From: WJMB01 sp964581465
Lineage (GTDB): Bacteria; RBG-13-66-14
Assembly: GCA_964581465.1 (NCBI GenBank)
Contig: CAZOOP010000017.1
Location: 1-62,320, forward strand
DNA length: 62,320 bases
Direction of reading: 5' to 3'
A program made the translations under genes and the position numbers. The notes beneath the pieces were generated by a model, which did not search any database, had not been told where the DNA came from, and saw only the letters and a list, made by a program, of their open reading frames with translations. Of this stretch, positions 35,489 to 43,248 are shown one piece after another. The number at the start of each line of letters is the position of its first letter. The first letter of the stretch is position 1.

Positions 35489-36802
35489 GTGTCGACCATC
35501 CTCGAGTCCATCCTCTACTTCATCCTGGCCTTCTTCCCCGTGGTGTTGATCCACGAGGCTGGTCACATGCTGGCCGCCAAGCTGCTGGGCATCGAGGTCA
35601 AGCGGTTCAGCGTGGGCTTCGGCAAGCGCCTCTTCGGCGCCCGGCGCGGCGAAACCGATTACTGCGTCTCGATGATTCCCCTGGGTGGCTACGTCCGCCT
35701 GGCCGGCGACGACCAGCCCGGTCCGCTCAAGGAGCAACGGCACCACCTGCTTGCTCATCCGCGCCTGCACCGCCTGCTGGTCTACGTGGCCGGCCCCCTG
35801 GCCAATCTGATCCTGGCGCTGATCATCTACTGCGGCGTCTACTGGGCCGGCTTCGAGGAGCTCTACTACGAGCCCGTCATCGGCCAGGTGGTCGAGGAGC
35901 TGCCCGAGGGCCAGGCTTCGCCGGCGGCGGCGGCGGGACTGCGATCCGGCGACCGTATCCTGACCCTCGACGGAGAGCCCGTCGAGAGCTGGAACGAACT
36001 GACCCAGGGCGTGATCATGAACTCCGGAGGCGAGTTCAGCCTCACCGTCGAGCGCGGCGGCGAGGAGCTGACCCTGACGGTCACGCCCTACTCGAATCCC
36101 GAGTTGGGCTACGGTCAGATCGGCGTGGGACCGCGCATCGAGCCGGTGATCACCCGGCTCACCGACGAGGCCGCCGCCACGGGCCTGCGCCCCGGCGATC
36201 GCATCGTCGCCTTCAACGGTAGCGAGATCGACGAGTTGGGTGACCTGCAACACGCCCTCGCCGCCGCCGTCGAGGATGGCGCCGAGGAGGTCGAGCTGAC
36301 GGTTCGCGGCGACGACGGCGTGCGCGAGCTGACGGCGCCGCCGGCGCTGTTCTCCAACGGCGAGCAGGTGATCATCGGCGGCAGCGTCCGCCGAATCGAG
36401 CCCGGGCTCTTAGCCGGGGTCGGTCTGGCCGCCGACGAGACCTACGCCCAGCTCAAGAACACCTACGGCGGCCTGGAGTTGATGATCACCGGCGCCCTGG
36501 GGGTCAAAGAGAACCTGGCCTCGGTGATCTCGATCGCCTACGTCTCCGGGCGCATCGCCCAGCAGGGGCTGACGGCCTTTCTGCGCTTCGTGGCCGGCCT
36601 GTCGGTGATCCTGGCGATCTTCAACCTGCTGCCCATCTTTCCCCTGGACGGCGGCCACCTGGCCTTGCTGCTGACCGAGATGATCCGTCGCCGCCCCGTG
36701 CCGCCGCTTGTGCAGCGCGGCTTCGCCTACCTGGGCATCCTGCTGATCGGCGGGCTGTTCATCCTGGCGGTCTACTCGGACATCAGCCGCCTGTTCTTCT
36801 GA
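35489..36802 (+). CDS. rseP: Site-2 zinc metalloprotease RseP
   Basis: 437 residues. Intramembrane protease; in model bacteria it cleaves the anti-sigma factor RseA and clears signal peptides. N-terminal helix with HEAGH (H22, E23, H26), two PDZ domains (around GLRSGDRILTLDGEPVESW and GLRPGDRIVAFNGSEIDEL), and the C-terminal membrane part with NLLPIFPLDGGHL (third metal ligand Asp). GTG 35489 is preceded by GGAG. Downstream of dxr, the common dxr-rseP order. Confidence 0.95.
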   Translation: MSTILESILYFILAFFPVVLIHEAGHMLAAKLLGIEVKRFSVGFGKRLFGARRGETDYCVSMIPLGGYVRLAGDDQPGPLKEQRHHLLAHPRLHRLLVYVAGPLANLILALIIYCGVYWAGFEELYYEPVIGQVVEELPEGQASPAAAAGLRSGDRILTLDGEPVESWNELTQGVIMNSGGEFSLTVERGGEELTLTVTPYSNPELGYGQIGVGPRIEPVITRLTDEAAATGLRPGDRIVAFNGSEIDELGDLQHALAAAVEDGAEEVELTVRGDDGVRELTAPPALFSNGEQVIIGGSVRRIEPGLLAGVGLAADETYAQLKNTYGGLELMITGALGVKENLASVISIAYVSGRIAQQGLTAFLRFVAGLSVILAIFNLLPIFPLDGGHLALLLTEMIRRRPVPPLVQRGFAYLGILLIGGLFILAVYSDISRLFF

Positions 36803-37503
36803 CGGGTCCCGGCTCGGTATCCACCAGGGAGCTGCACAACAAACGGAATCATCGGTTTGAGCGATTGACGGCCGCTCCGCGGGAGTTGTTCCTGGTATCC
36901 GCCAAGGTCAAGCGAGCCGACTCAATACGGCATTGAAAGGAAAGCGGGATTACACCAGGCGACAGCCGGTCGGTAGCCGGCCTTCGATCAGTTGAAACCC
37001 TCGGACCAACCGGAATCAGGATCGACCGGAAAAGCCAACTAAATGGGCCTGGAGTGGAACAAACCGGTCTGGAGGACCCAGGTGCTCTAACGCCTGCGTG
37101 AACGCCCTTTTTTTATACATCCGGCACCACCAAACGGCTTAAGCGATAACAGCTCAGCTCTCGATAACCACCGGGACGGCCCAGGCCGTCCCGCTTCGCA
37201 TTGGCATACCGGCCGGATAATTCTCGTTTGAATCGATTAGTTCCCCCGTCGCCAGCCGGTTCGCCTACTCGAGCTGCTATTTTTCGCGCACATGGACTTA
37301 GGGTCAGGCTCCGGAGGTGGTCATCTTCGTGATGCCGAACGGTTTTGACCTGCGGGCGCTCCAATTCGCCAATTAGCCATAACAATAACGTGTCCTTATC
37401 GATGTTTTTGCATATTGAAGCAATCTGCTTTCCCAGCACAATGCCCCTTGACATTATCATTGCCGTATCCAACAATTTAGTATACGAAGGAAGTATTAAG
37501 CTA
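36803..37503. other. Gene-free interval with a strong hairpin
   Basis: No supported gene. A 10-bp perfect stem CGGGACGGCC / GGCCGTCCCG (37172-37193) has a 2-nt loop and no T-run. An open minus-strand frame from 37529 to 37113 crosses this hairpin and repeat sequence and is not credible. Confidence 0.4.
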
Positions 37504-37665
37504 GGTATCATCACCAGATACTGAATCAAACCCGGGCGACCCAGGAAAGCCGCCTCGGGCGGGGGACTAGGTAACTACCCGCGGCGAGGCGTCAACCAGC
37601 GGCAACGGATACCGGTCGAGACATCAACGGCAAGAGCGCATTGTCAGCAGGTACCACACGTCAAC
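37504..37665 (-). mobile_element. Partial MITE family A, copy A10
   Basis: GGTATCATCACCAGATACTGAATC start, then GCGTCAACCAGCGG and CATTGTCAGCAGGT blocks of the A consensus. The other end is missing. Confidence 0.55.
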
Positions 37666-37719
37666 ATATATGTGCAGTCGTCGGGCAAGCAGGTAGGCAC
37701 ATCGAGCGAAATGCTTCCC

Positions 37720-38077
37720 GGGTACGTGGATTCCACATGCTGCGGATACCTGTCTTGAAGCCACGGCGCGCTGGGATCAGCCTGCCGGGCCGTTATTGGG
37801 TCGCCGGAAAGAGGCTGTTGGAAGCAAGCGGTCAGATAACATGCCTTTATTGTCTGTTATTACGACACACAAGAGAAAGTGGCAAGGAGTTGGTGATAAT
37901 CATTGTCTGGTCAGGTGCAGGTCCGCTGATATCTGCGATCGCTAAGGATAGTTAAAGATCTAGCCCATTTTGGCCGCCATTTTCAACTACCCGATCTGTG
38001 ACAGGTATCCGATAATCAGCACATCTATTATCAACAGGATACAATCACAATCAAGTCCGGATGGGGTATACGATGCC
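37720..38077 (+). mobile_element. MITE family B, copy B4
   Basis: Left end decayed; GATCAGCCTGCCGGGCCGTT, CTATTATCAACAGGATACAA and the end GGGGTATACGATGCC are clear. A6 starts three bases later. Confidence 0.7.
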
Positions 38078-38080
38078 TAA

Positions 38081-38418
38081 GGGATTATCACTCGCACCGG
38101 AACCGACTTGTCCAGCTAATGGATTATCATTCAACGCTTTATCGCTCATCGTCGCCGTCATTGTCATCCCGTTGTTTGGTGGTGATATACCCGGTCTTGT
38201 ATTGAGTTCCGACGGAAGCCGGAAGCTGTTGGTTCCGCTCAGGATTCAACCAGGCTGTGGGTGAGGACCTGCTGACGACGCTCCATTGCTCGCTTTAGCA
38301 GCTGCGAACGTTATCCGCCTTCGCTGCTTGACGTACCGCTTAGGCTAATCTACAAGCATCATTCTCGAGGTGGCTTTCCCGAGTTGTGAATGTGTTGTTC
38401 ATCTTCTGTGATAATCCC
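38081..38418 (+). mobile_element. MITE family A, copy A6
   Basis: GGGATTATCACTCGCACCGG start and TTCTGTGATAATCCC end. Flanks ATGCCTAA / CTGAATAA agree at 5 of 8 positions. Best-preserved A interior in the window. Confidence 0.85.
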
Positions 38419-38481
38419 CTGAATAATGTCCCAATCTACCGGTCCACTTCCACGACCAACCGCGACCCGAGGGGTGAGGGC

Positions 38482-39192
38482 ATGACCGAAAACGAGCACC
38501 GCTTGCGCTTCATCCGCCTGCTGGCCGAGTACCTGCCCCGCGTCGGGGTGCGCGTCGAGCAGGCCGACGCTATCAGCAACACCATCCTGCAGCACACCCG
38601 CCACCCTGTCGAGGCCGCCCTCAAGAACGGCGCTCTCGGCGAGGAGGATAAGCGGCTGTTCCTCTACGGTTCGGCGGCATCCATCGTCGCCCTCTTCGGC
38701 GAGGAGCGGCTGGATGACTTTTTGCGGGCGATCGATCACGCTGAACTGAGGGACGAAATCCGCTCCATCTCCAACGACCGTCTGGCCGAGGTCGCCGGGC
38801 TCTGGGGCGTGGCGGCCCCCGGCGGGGAAGACGCCGAGGATCCCCTGCTGGCCGCCGCGCTGTTCGTCGAGAGCCTGCTGGACCTCGAAACCCGACTGCG
38901 ACGGGTCGCCCTGGCACAGGTCCGGAGCGGATCGGGTACGGGTTTACGGCAGCTCGCGATCAAACGCAGCTCGGGCCTGGGCTCGCCGCCGGGAACGGTC
39001 AAACTGGGCCTGGCCGGCTGCGAGGAGTTCAGGAACCGCGAGAACTGTCGGCTGGTCTCCTCCGAAGGAGAACTCGTCGACTTCGAGATAGCCTGGGTCA
39101 CCGGCAACGGCACAGCCCAGCTTACCCCGGTGGATATCAAGCGACTCGGATTAAAGCAGGGCGACACCATCACCGTGCTTTTCGACGCTTAA
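38482..39192 (+). CDS. Hypothetical cytoplasmic protein
   Basis: 236 residues, no signal peptide. The N-terminal two thirds is helical (RLRFIRLLAEYLPRVGVRVEQADAI, LLDLETRLRRVALAQV). The last 60 residues look beta-rich, ending VDIKRLGLKQGDTITVLF, which reads like a small barrel (double-psi or SH3-like). GGGGTGAGGG precedes the ATG; the frame upstream lies in MITE A6. Family not recognised. Confidence 0.7.
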   Translation: MTENEHRLRFIRLLAEYLPRVGVRVEQADAISNTILQHTRHPVEAALKNGALGEEDKRLFLYGSAASIVALFGEERLDDFLRAIDHAELRDEIRSISNDRLAEVAGLWGVAAPGGEDAEDPLLAAALFVESLLDLETRLRRVALAQVRSGSGTGLRQLAIKRSSGLGSPPGTVKLGLAGCEEFRNRENCRLVSSEGELVDFEIAWVTGNGTAQLTPVDIKRLGLKQGDTITVLFDA

Positions 39193-39298
39193 AGAATCCA
39201 GCATCCCACTCTATAAGGACAACCTCGAACAGCTCTGTCCTTAACTGATGATTATCCAAACCAACGCCCCACGGGGACGAAAACGGAGGGAGCGCAAG

Positions 39299-39565
39299 AT
39301 GGAATTCCCCTGGATCCGCCTGGTCAACCTGGTCTTTTGTATCATCATTCTCATTCTCGGTCTGCGCCAGTATCGCAAGACCGGCGTCAAAGCATACATC
39401 TTCGTCGGCCTGGGTTTCGTGATGTACGCCATCAGCCACATTCTCTACATGATCCCCTCGGGCACCGAGGGCATGATGATGGCCAAACTGCCCGGCATCT
39501 ACGAGGCGCTGATCGGCGTGCGCTCCATCGGCTACATCCTGGTCATCATCGGTATGGCCGTCTAG
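39299..39565 (+). CDS. Small membrane protein
   Basis: 88 residues with three hydrophobic helices (RLVNLVFCIIILILGL, AYIFVGLGFVMYAISHILYMI and IGVRSIGYILVIIGMAV). GGAGGG lies upstream of the ATG. Followed by a clear terminator. No family recognised. Confidence 0.7.
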   Translation: MEFPWIRLVNLVFCIIILILGLRQYRKTGVKAYIFVGLGFVMYAISHILYMIPSGTEGMMMAKLPGIYEALIGVRSIGYILVIIGMAV

Positions 39566-39591
39566 TCCGCTAACCACAAACCCCGATAAAC

Positions 39592-39625
39592 GCGGGACCG
39601 GACCAAACCGGTCCCGCTCCTTACC
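39592..39625 (+). terminator. Intrinsic terminator after the small membrane protein gene
   Basis: GCGGGACCGG-ACCAAA-CCGGTCCCGC, 10-bp stem, then TCCTTACCTTCC. Confidence 0.7.
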
Positions 39626-39652
39626 TTCCTTGAACCGAGGTAACCTGAGCGC

Positions 39653-39836
39653 CGCGGCCTCGGTAAAACCGACCGTCACCAACGCGATCCCCTTGGCGCC
39701 TTGAACGGAGGCTTTGGCACGTTTTTTGCGGAATCCCACCTCCCTGGCGCCCGGCGGTGCCGACCTGCGCAAAAAACGTGCCAAAGCCGGGCGAGGGCGC
39801 GGGCTCTCAGCGAGAAAAGGTTTTACCGAGGCCGCG
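39653..39836. repeat. Outer inverted repeat surrounding PAL-3
   Basis: CGCGGCCTCGGTAAAACC (39653-39670) and its exact reverse complement (39819-39836), 18 bp, enclose the PAL-3 hairpin almost symmetrically (40 and 31 nt of flank). Confidence 0.85.
39711..39787. repeat. Palindromic repeat PAL-3 (20-bp arms)
   Basis: GCTTTGGCACGTTTTTTGCG (39711-39730) pairs with 39768-39787, 37-nt loop. The core has TTTT where PAL-1, -2 and -4 have TTCT; the right arm has the matching AAAA. Confidence 0.9.
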
Positions 39837-39865
39837 CCGACCCCTCCCCGTCGGGCGGGGCGTTG

Positions 39866-39874
39866 TGCTATCAT
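39866..39874 (+). promoter_or_regulatory. Extended -10 promoter for the UbiA-family gene
   Basis: TGCTATCAT ends 7 bases before ATG 39882, so transcription is predicted to begin at or next to the start codon (leaderless mRNA). No good -35. Confidence 0.5.
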
Positions 39875-39881
39875 CGCCCCC

Positions 39882-40901
39882 ATGAGCGACGCAGAATACA
39901 GCAAACAGGAGCGGCTCCACGGCGACGGAGAGGTGCCCTTCGACCGTCCCAAGACCAATCGCGGCCTGGGTCTACCGCGCTGGTTCGTCGTGCTGGATTA
40001 TTTCTTCCTGCTGCGGCCGATGATCCTGATCCCGGTTTGGCTCTTCCTGCTGCTGGGCAATTATCACGCCCTGGTCGAAATTGGCGCTTACGAGTGGAGC
40101 GCCGCGCTGCTGCCCGACCTGGATCTGTTGGTCTGCTTCGTGGCCTACACCCTGCTGGTCGGCGGGATCTATGTCAACAACCAGCTCAACGATGCCGAGA
40201 CCGACCGTCGCAACCGCAAGCTTTTTCTGATCTGCGACGGCTACATCTCGCGCCGCTCAGCCTGGATCTACCAGTTAGCTCTCCAGGGCCTGGCTTTGAC
40301 GGCCGCCCTCTACTTCCAGAGCTGGGATTACCTCTGGGTCGCCGCCGCCTCGATCGCTCTGGGATTCGCCTACAACACCCCGCCGGTCAAGCTCAAGGGC
40401 AAACCGCTACTGGATATCGCCGCCAACGCCTTCGGCAACGGGTTTTTTAACATTGCCATCGGGTACGTGATAGTCCGGGAAATCACCGCGGCCTTCTGGC
40501 CCCTGGCCCTGCCCTACATGCTGGCGGTGGGGGCGGTCTTCGCCAACACAACCGTGGTCGACACAGCCGGCGATCGGCAGTCCGGCGAGCATACCACGGC
40601 GGTGACCTTCGGTCCGGCCTTCACCCGCTGGGCGGCGCTGTTTCTTCAGTTGGCCAGCGTGGTGACGGCCCTGCTCTTCGAGGTTCGCCCGGCGCTCTAC
40701 GCCGGATTGGTCTGCCTGCCGTTGTTCATGCTGGCCACGGACGGTAAGCGCCGACATATCAAGCTGAGCTACCAGGCTACGACGCTGATCTACGCACTGG
40801 GGGCCGCCGCGCTGCACCTCTGGTTCCTGCCATTCCTTATCGGTGTGATCTGGCTGACGCGCTGGTTCTACCGCAAGAAGTTCAACCTGCGGTATCCCTG
40901 A
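39882..40901 (+). CDS. UbiA-family prenyltransferase
   Basis: 339 residues with about eight membrane helices. Acidic motif one is NNQLNDAETDRRNRK (NxxxDxxxD, about 95-107) and motif two VVDTAGDRQSGEHT (DxxxD, about 225-235), the two Mg-diphosphate sites of UbiA transferases. These attach a prenyl chain to an aromatic or other acceptor for quinones, hemes or lipids. The acceptor cannot be read from sequence and no quinone pathway gene is adjacent. ATG 39882 lacks a ribosome site and fits a leaderless start. Confidence 0.88.
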   Translation: MSDAEYSKQERLHGDGEVPFDRPKTNRGLGLPRWFVVLDYFFLLRPMILIPVWLFLLLGNYHALVEIGAYEWSAALLPDLDLLVCFVAYTLLVGGIYVNNQLNDAETDRRNRKLFLICDGYISRRSAWIYQLALQGLALTAALYFQSWDYLWVAAASIALGFAYNTPPVKLKGKPLLDIAANAFGNGFFNIAIGYVIVREITAAFWPLALPYMLAVGAVFANTTVVDTAGDRQSGEHTTAVTFGPAFTRWAALFLQLASVVTALLFEVRPALYAGLVCLPLFMLATDGKRRHIKLSYQATTLIYALGAAALHLWFLPFLIGVIWLTRWFYRKKFNLRYP

Positions 40902-41095
40902 GGTATCGACGTAGCCCGGTGTGGGTAACGTCCGTGGGGCGGTGTCGTAGGGGATAGTCCTTTTAGGCCCGGCCTTTTCTGACAGACCTTGAAGGATCGA
41001 GAATTATCACACGCCTACGGACGGACCGCCAAGGAGTTGGCGTTCCTGTCTCCCTTTGAACGGGCCGATTGAAAAGTCGGCTCTATCTTTTACCT

Positions 41096-41451
41096 GGGAT
41101 TATCACTCGCAGCTGAACCGACTCATCCAGCTAATAGATTGTAAATAAATGCTTTATCGTTCACACTCGCCGCCATTGTCATCCCACTGCATTGTCGTAC
41201 CAATGCATGACGGCGCTAAACCCGGTCTTGAATTGAGTATCGCGGGAAACCCGGGGCTGTTGGTTCCATTCTGGTTTCGGACAGGCTGTGAGTGAGGGAT
41301 TTGTGTACGACGCTCTATTGCTCGCTTTAGCAGCATAGGCCGTTGTCCGACTTCGCTGGTTGACCACACGCCGCGGGTGGTTACCAGGCCCTCGTCACGA
41401 TGCGTCTTTCACAAAATACGGTAACTCGGTTCAGTTTGTGTTGATGATCTT
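41096..41451 (+). mobile_element. MITE family A, copy A7, with 8-bp target duplication
   Basis: GGGATTATCACTCGCAGCTG start, GTGTTGATGATCTT end. Flanked by TTTTACCT (41088-41095) and TTTTGCCT (41452-41459), 7 of 8 identical. Confidence 0.88.
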
Positions 41452-41833
41452 TTTTGCCTACTATAGTCTATAGTCAAGACTATCCAAGACGCATATACTG
41501 TTAGTAAGGTAGAGCCTTTTTAGCATTATATTTATCACACGTGACAGAACAGGCATATATCGCTCATAGCTTGTTATGAAATGCTTTTTAATTGTGCAAG
41601 CTGTCACTGTCCATGCGTAGCCTGGTGGAGTAAAACAGATGTGTTCTAAGAGGATACTGAACTTCGGGAAGACGCGATTCCTGATTTGCACCTTGATTGT
41701 ACAAGGTACGATGAGGATAAACGCTTTCCAATAGCGACTTTAGCAGATATGACAACTCCTTGGTTCTTCGAACTGAAGCCCTTTGCGAGTTAACTGTCAG
41801 CACCTCGCCTCTTACATGCCGCCCTTTATGTTT

Positions 41834-42399
41834 GGGATCGTATACCTTGTTCGGACCGCTACCTGTATGTAACGCGCTGTTAACATACGGGATGGGCTGT
41901 GATGCTCTGTCACAAGAAGGAACCCAAAATGTTGCGGAAAACAAGCAACCGACCAGCACATTTGTTGCCCATAATGTAACCATAAGAATAACTATAAGAT
42001 GGCCGATAGTAAATATTAATATAAGATATCTGGCAATATATATACACACCGAACCCAAAAGGGAGCACGGCGTCGCCGAGCTGGAAAAGCTCAAGGTGGA
42101 ATAGATCGTCAACACCGATAGCTGGAAGGCCGATAACAGGCTGTCGCTCAACTGGATACACCACAAACGCATCAACCGCGACAAGACCCTGGCCAATGGC
42201 GAGGTGCGTATCAACGACCTAGATAGCTGCCGGGGCTACGGCAGGCGGCGGTGATAAGCCTACAACGACGGCTTCATCCGCAACGACAGGCTGTTTATCC
42301 GTGAAAGGTCGCTCAGATTCAGCCATCGCGACTACGAAACCTGTCTCGACTACCTGCGGGATACACCGCCCAATTGGTCCGATCAGGTTACATGATTCC
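41834..42399 (+). mobile_element. IS1595-like element remnant with family-B termini
   Basis: Left end GGGATCGTATACCTTGTTCGGACC, right end CGGTCCGATCAGGTTACATGATTCC; both match family-B termini, the right one nearly exactly that of B6. Holds a decayed transposase 3' region. Flanks TTATGTTT / TAAGCTTT agree at 5 of 8. Probable internally deleted relative of the parent of the family-B elements. Confidence 0.82.
42054..42397 (+). pseudogene. Decayed IS1595/ISXO2-like transposase, C-terminal part
   Basis: One frame reads IVNTDSWKADNRLSLNWIHHKRIN, then INDLDSCRGYGRRR, two stops, and AYNDGFIRNDRLFIRE with LRFSHRD. This follows the IS1595 (IS1016-like) DDE pattern: VxTDxWKxYNGL, HxRINHxK, HINGIENFWxYxKRRL, FxLxLxExEFRFNHR. 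At least three stops and loss of the GIENFW motif make it inactive; the N-terminal half is gone. Confidence 0.8.
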
Positions 42400-42663
42400 T
42401 AAGCTTTTCGACGTAGGTTCAGTTTCAGGTGATGATCCCTTAGCATTAGACAAGGGTTTATCACACCCATGGACGCGAGTTCATCGCCAACAGGTTGTCC
42501 ATTCGTGCTTTACCGCCCGGCAGACAGCCGTTATCCCGAGTGGGGCTTTGTAAAAAAAAGATGACTGGTTTAGAAGGCCGCAAAGGGCGGATTGCCGGCG
42601 ATCCGTCCGGGTGGCCTGGAAACGGCGACTACCGACGGATAGACAAACAAGCGGGGAGGCAAG

Positions 42664-42972
42664 ATGAAACGGTTTCTGATCGAATTACTCGTTGGCGGTG
42701 CTGTCGTTGGGCTGATCACTCTCCTTTCCGGAGGGGTCGGTATCACCCCGGCTTTGATTGCCGGAGGGCTCCTTGCCTTACTTATCTGGTTCTCGGGCGG
42801 TGAGTCTAAGGCACCACCCAACTCGGACGATGATATTGAATACCGTTACCATGCGATATGTCATCCCACAACGTCCCGCTACGCCTCCCCGCGCGTTCCG
42901 ACCACGCAGGAGCGCATCTACGAGCGCGCGGCCCGCGGCTCGGCTGCGCGGCGGCTGATGAACCGTCGCTGA
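42664..42972 (+). CDS. Small membrane protein of unknown function
   Basis: 102 residues. Two hydrophobic segments (FLIELLVGGAVVGLITLL and ITPALIAGGLLALLIWFSGG) and a basic C-terminal tail (ERIYERAARGSAARRLMNRR). GGGGAGG precedes the ATG. It ends shortly before the trp leader promoter. No family recognised. Confidence 0.6.
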   Translation: MKRFLIELLVGGAVVGLITLLSGGVGITPALIAGGLLALLIWFSGGESKAPPNSDDDIEYRYHAICHPTTSRYASPRVPTTQERIYERAARGSAARRLMNRR

Positions 42973-42990
42973 GCGGTTGGGAACCCCCCC

Positions 42991-43019
42991 TTGCCATTCC
43001 AACCCGAGCCTGCTATAGT
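42991..43019 (+). promoter_or_regulatory. Promoter of the trpL-trpB unit
   Basis: TTGCCA, 17-bp spacer, TATAGT with an upstream TGC (extended -10). Transcription should start near 43026, two bases before the leader-peptide ATG. Confidence 0.8.
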
Positions 43020-43027
43020 TCACGCTG

Positions 43028-43117
43028 ATGAAAGCGCACCCGACAGCCCCAACGGCTCTGAGTAGTCTTCGCCAGTGGTGGTGGACCGTCTCCAGACGGT
43101 CGATCTCCACCGGCTAG
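43028..43117 (+). CDS. trpL: Candidate trp leader peptide with three consecutive Trp codons
   Basis: 29-codon frame that ends in TAG at 43115-43117 and has TGG TGG TGG at 43076-43084 (codons 17-19). It lies between a strong promoter and hairpins upstream of trpB. Ribosome stalling at these codons when charged tRNA-Trp is scarce is the classic attenuation signal. There is no ribosome-binding site and the ATG nearly coincides with the predicted transcript start, so it would be leaderless, as reported for trpL in Sinorhizobium. The hairpin GACCGTC-TCCA-GACGGTC (43084-43101) begins at the last Trp codon and would be blocked by a stalled ribosome. Confidence 0.75.
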   Translation: MKAHPTAPTALSSLRQWWWTVSRRSISTG

Positions 43118-43140
43118 CGCACTTCAGGCTCAGCTTACGG

Positions 43141-43209
43141 AAAGAGGTCGGCCGACGGGCCGGCCCTTTCCATACCGCACGCGGCCCGTACACCACGGGC
43201 CGCTTTATA
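43141..43209 (+). terminator. Attenuator region of trpB: two hairpins, second with T-run
   Basis: Hairpin one 43141-43169: AAAG and GGTCGGCC pair with GGCCGGCC and CTTT, one bulged A. Hairpin two 43181-43203: GCGGCCCGT-ACACC-ACGGGCCGC followed by TTTATAG, an intrinsic terminator placed 45 bases before trpB. No gene ends here other than the leader peptide, so termination would act on trpB. Confidence 0.72.
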
Positions 43210-43248
43210 GTACCACTGGAACCAAAGCAAACAGAAAAGGAGAAGCCC

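Larger units (their letters stand above)
41528..42439 (+). mobile_element. MITE family C, copy C3, perfect 8-bp target duplication, carries a nested IS
   Basis: Left end ATATTTATCACACGTGACAG, right end GGTTCAGTTTCAGGTGATGATCCC. Flanked by the identical octamers TTAGCATT at 41520-41527 and 42440-42447. Interior matches C2 up to 41833; then the IS1595-like remnant 41834-42399 is inserted, and the C right end resumes at 42400. Confidence 0.92.

Noticed and set aside
37113..37529. Minus-strand open frame of 138 codons
   Set aside because: Crosses a perfect hairpin and family-A repeat sequence, no ribosome site, no recognisable domain.
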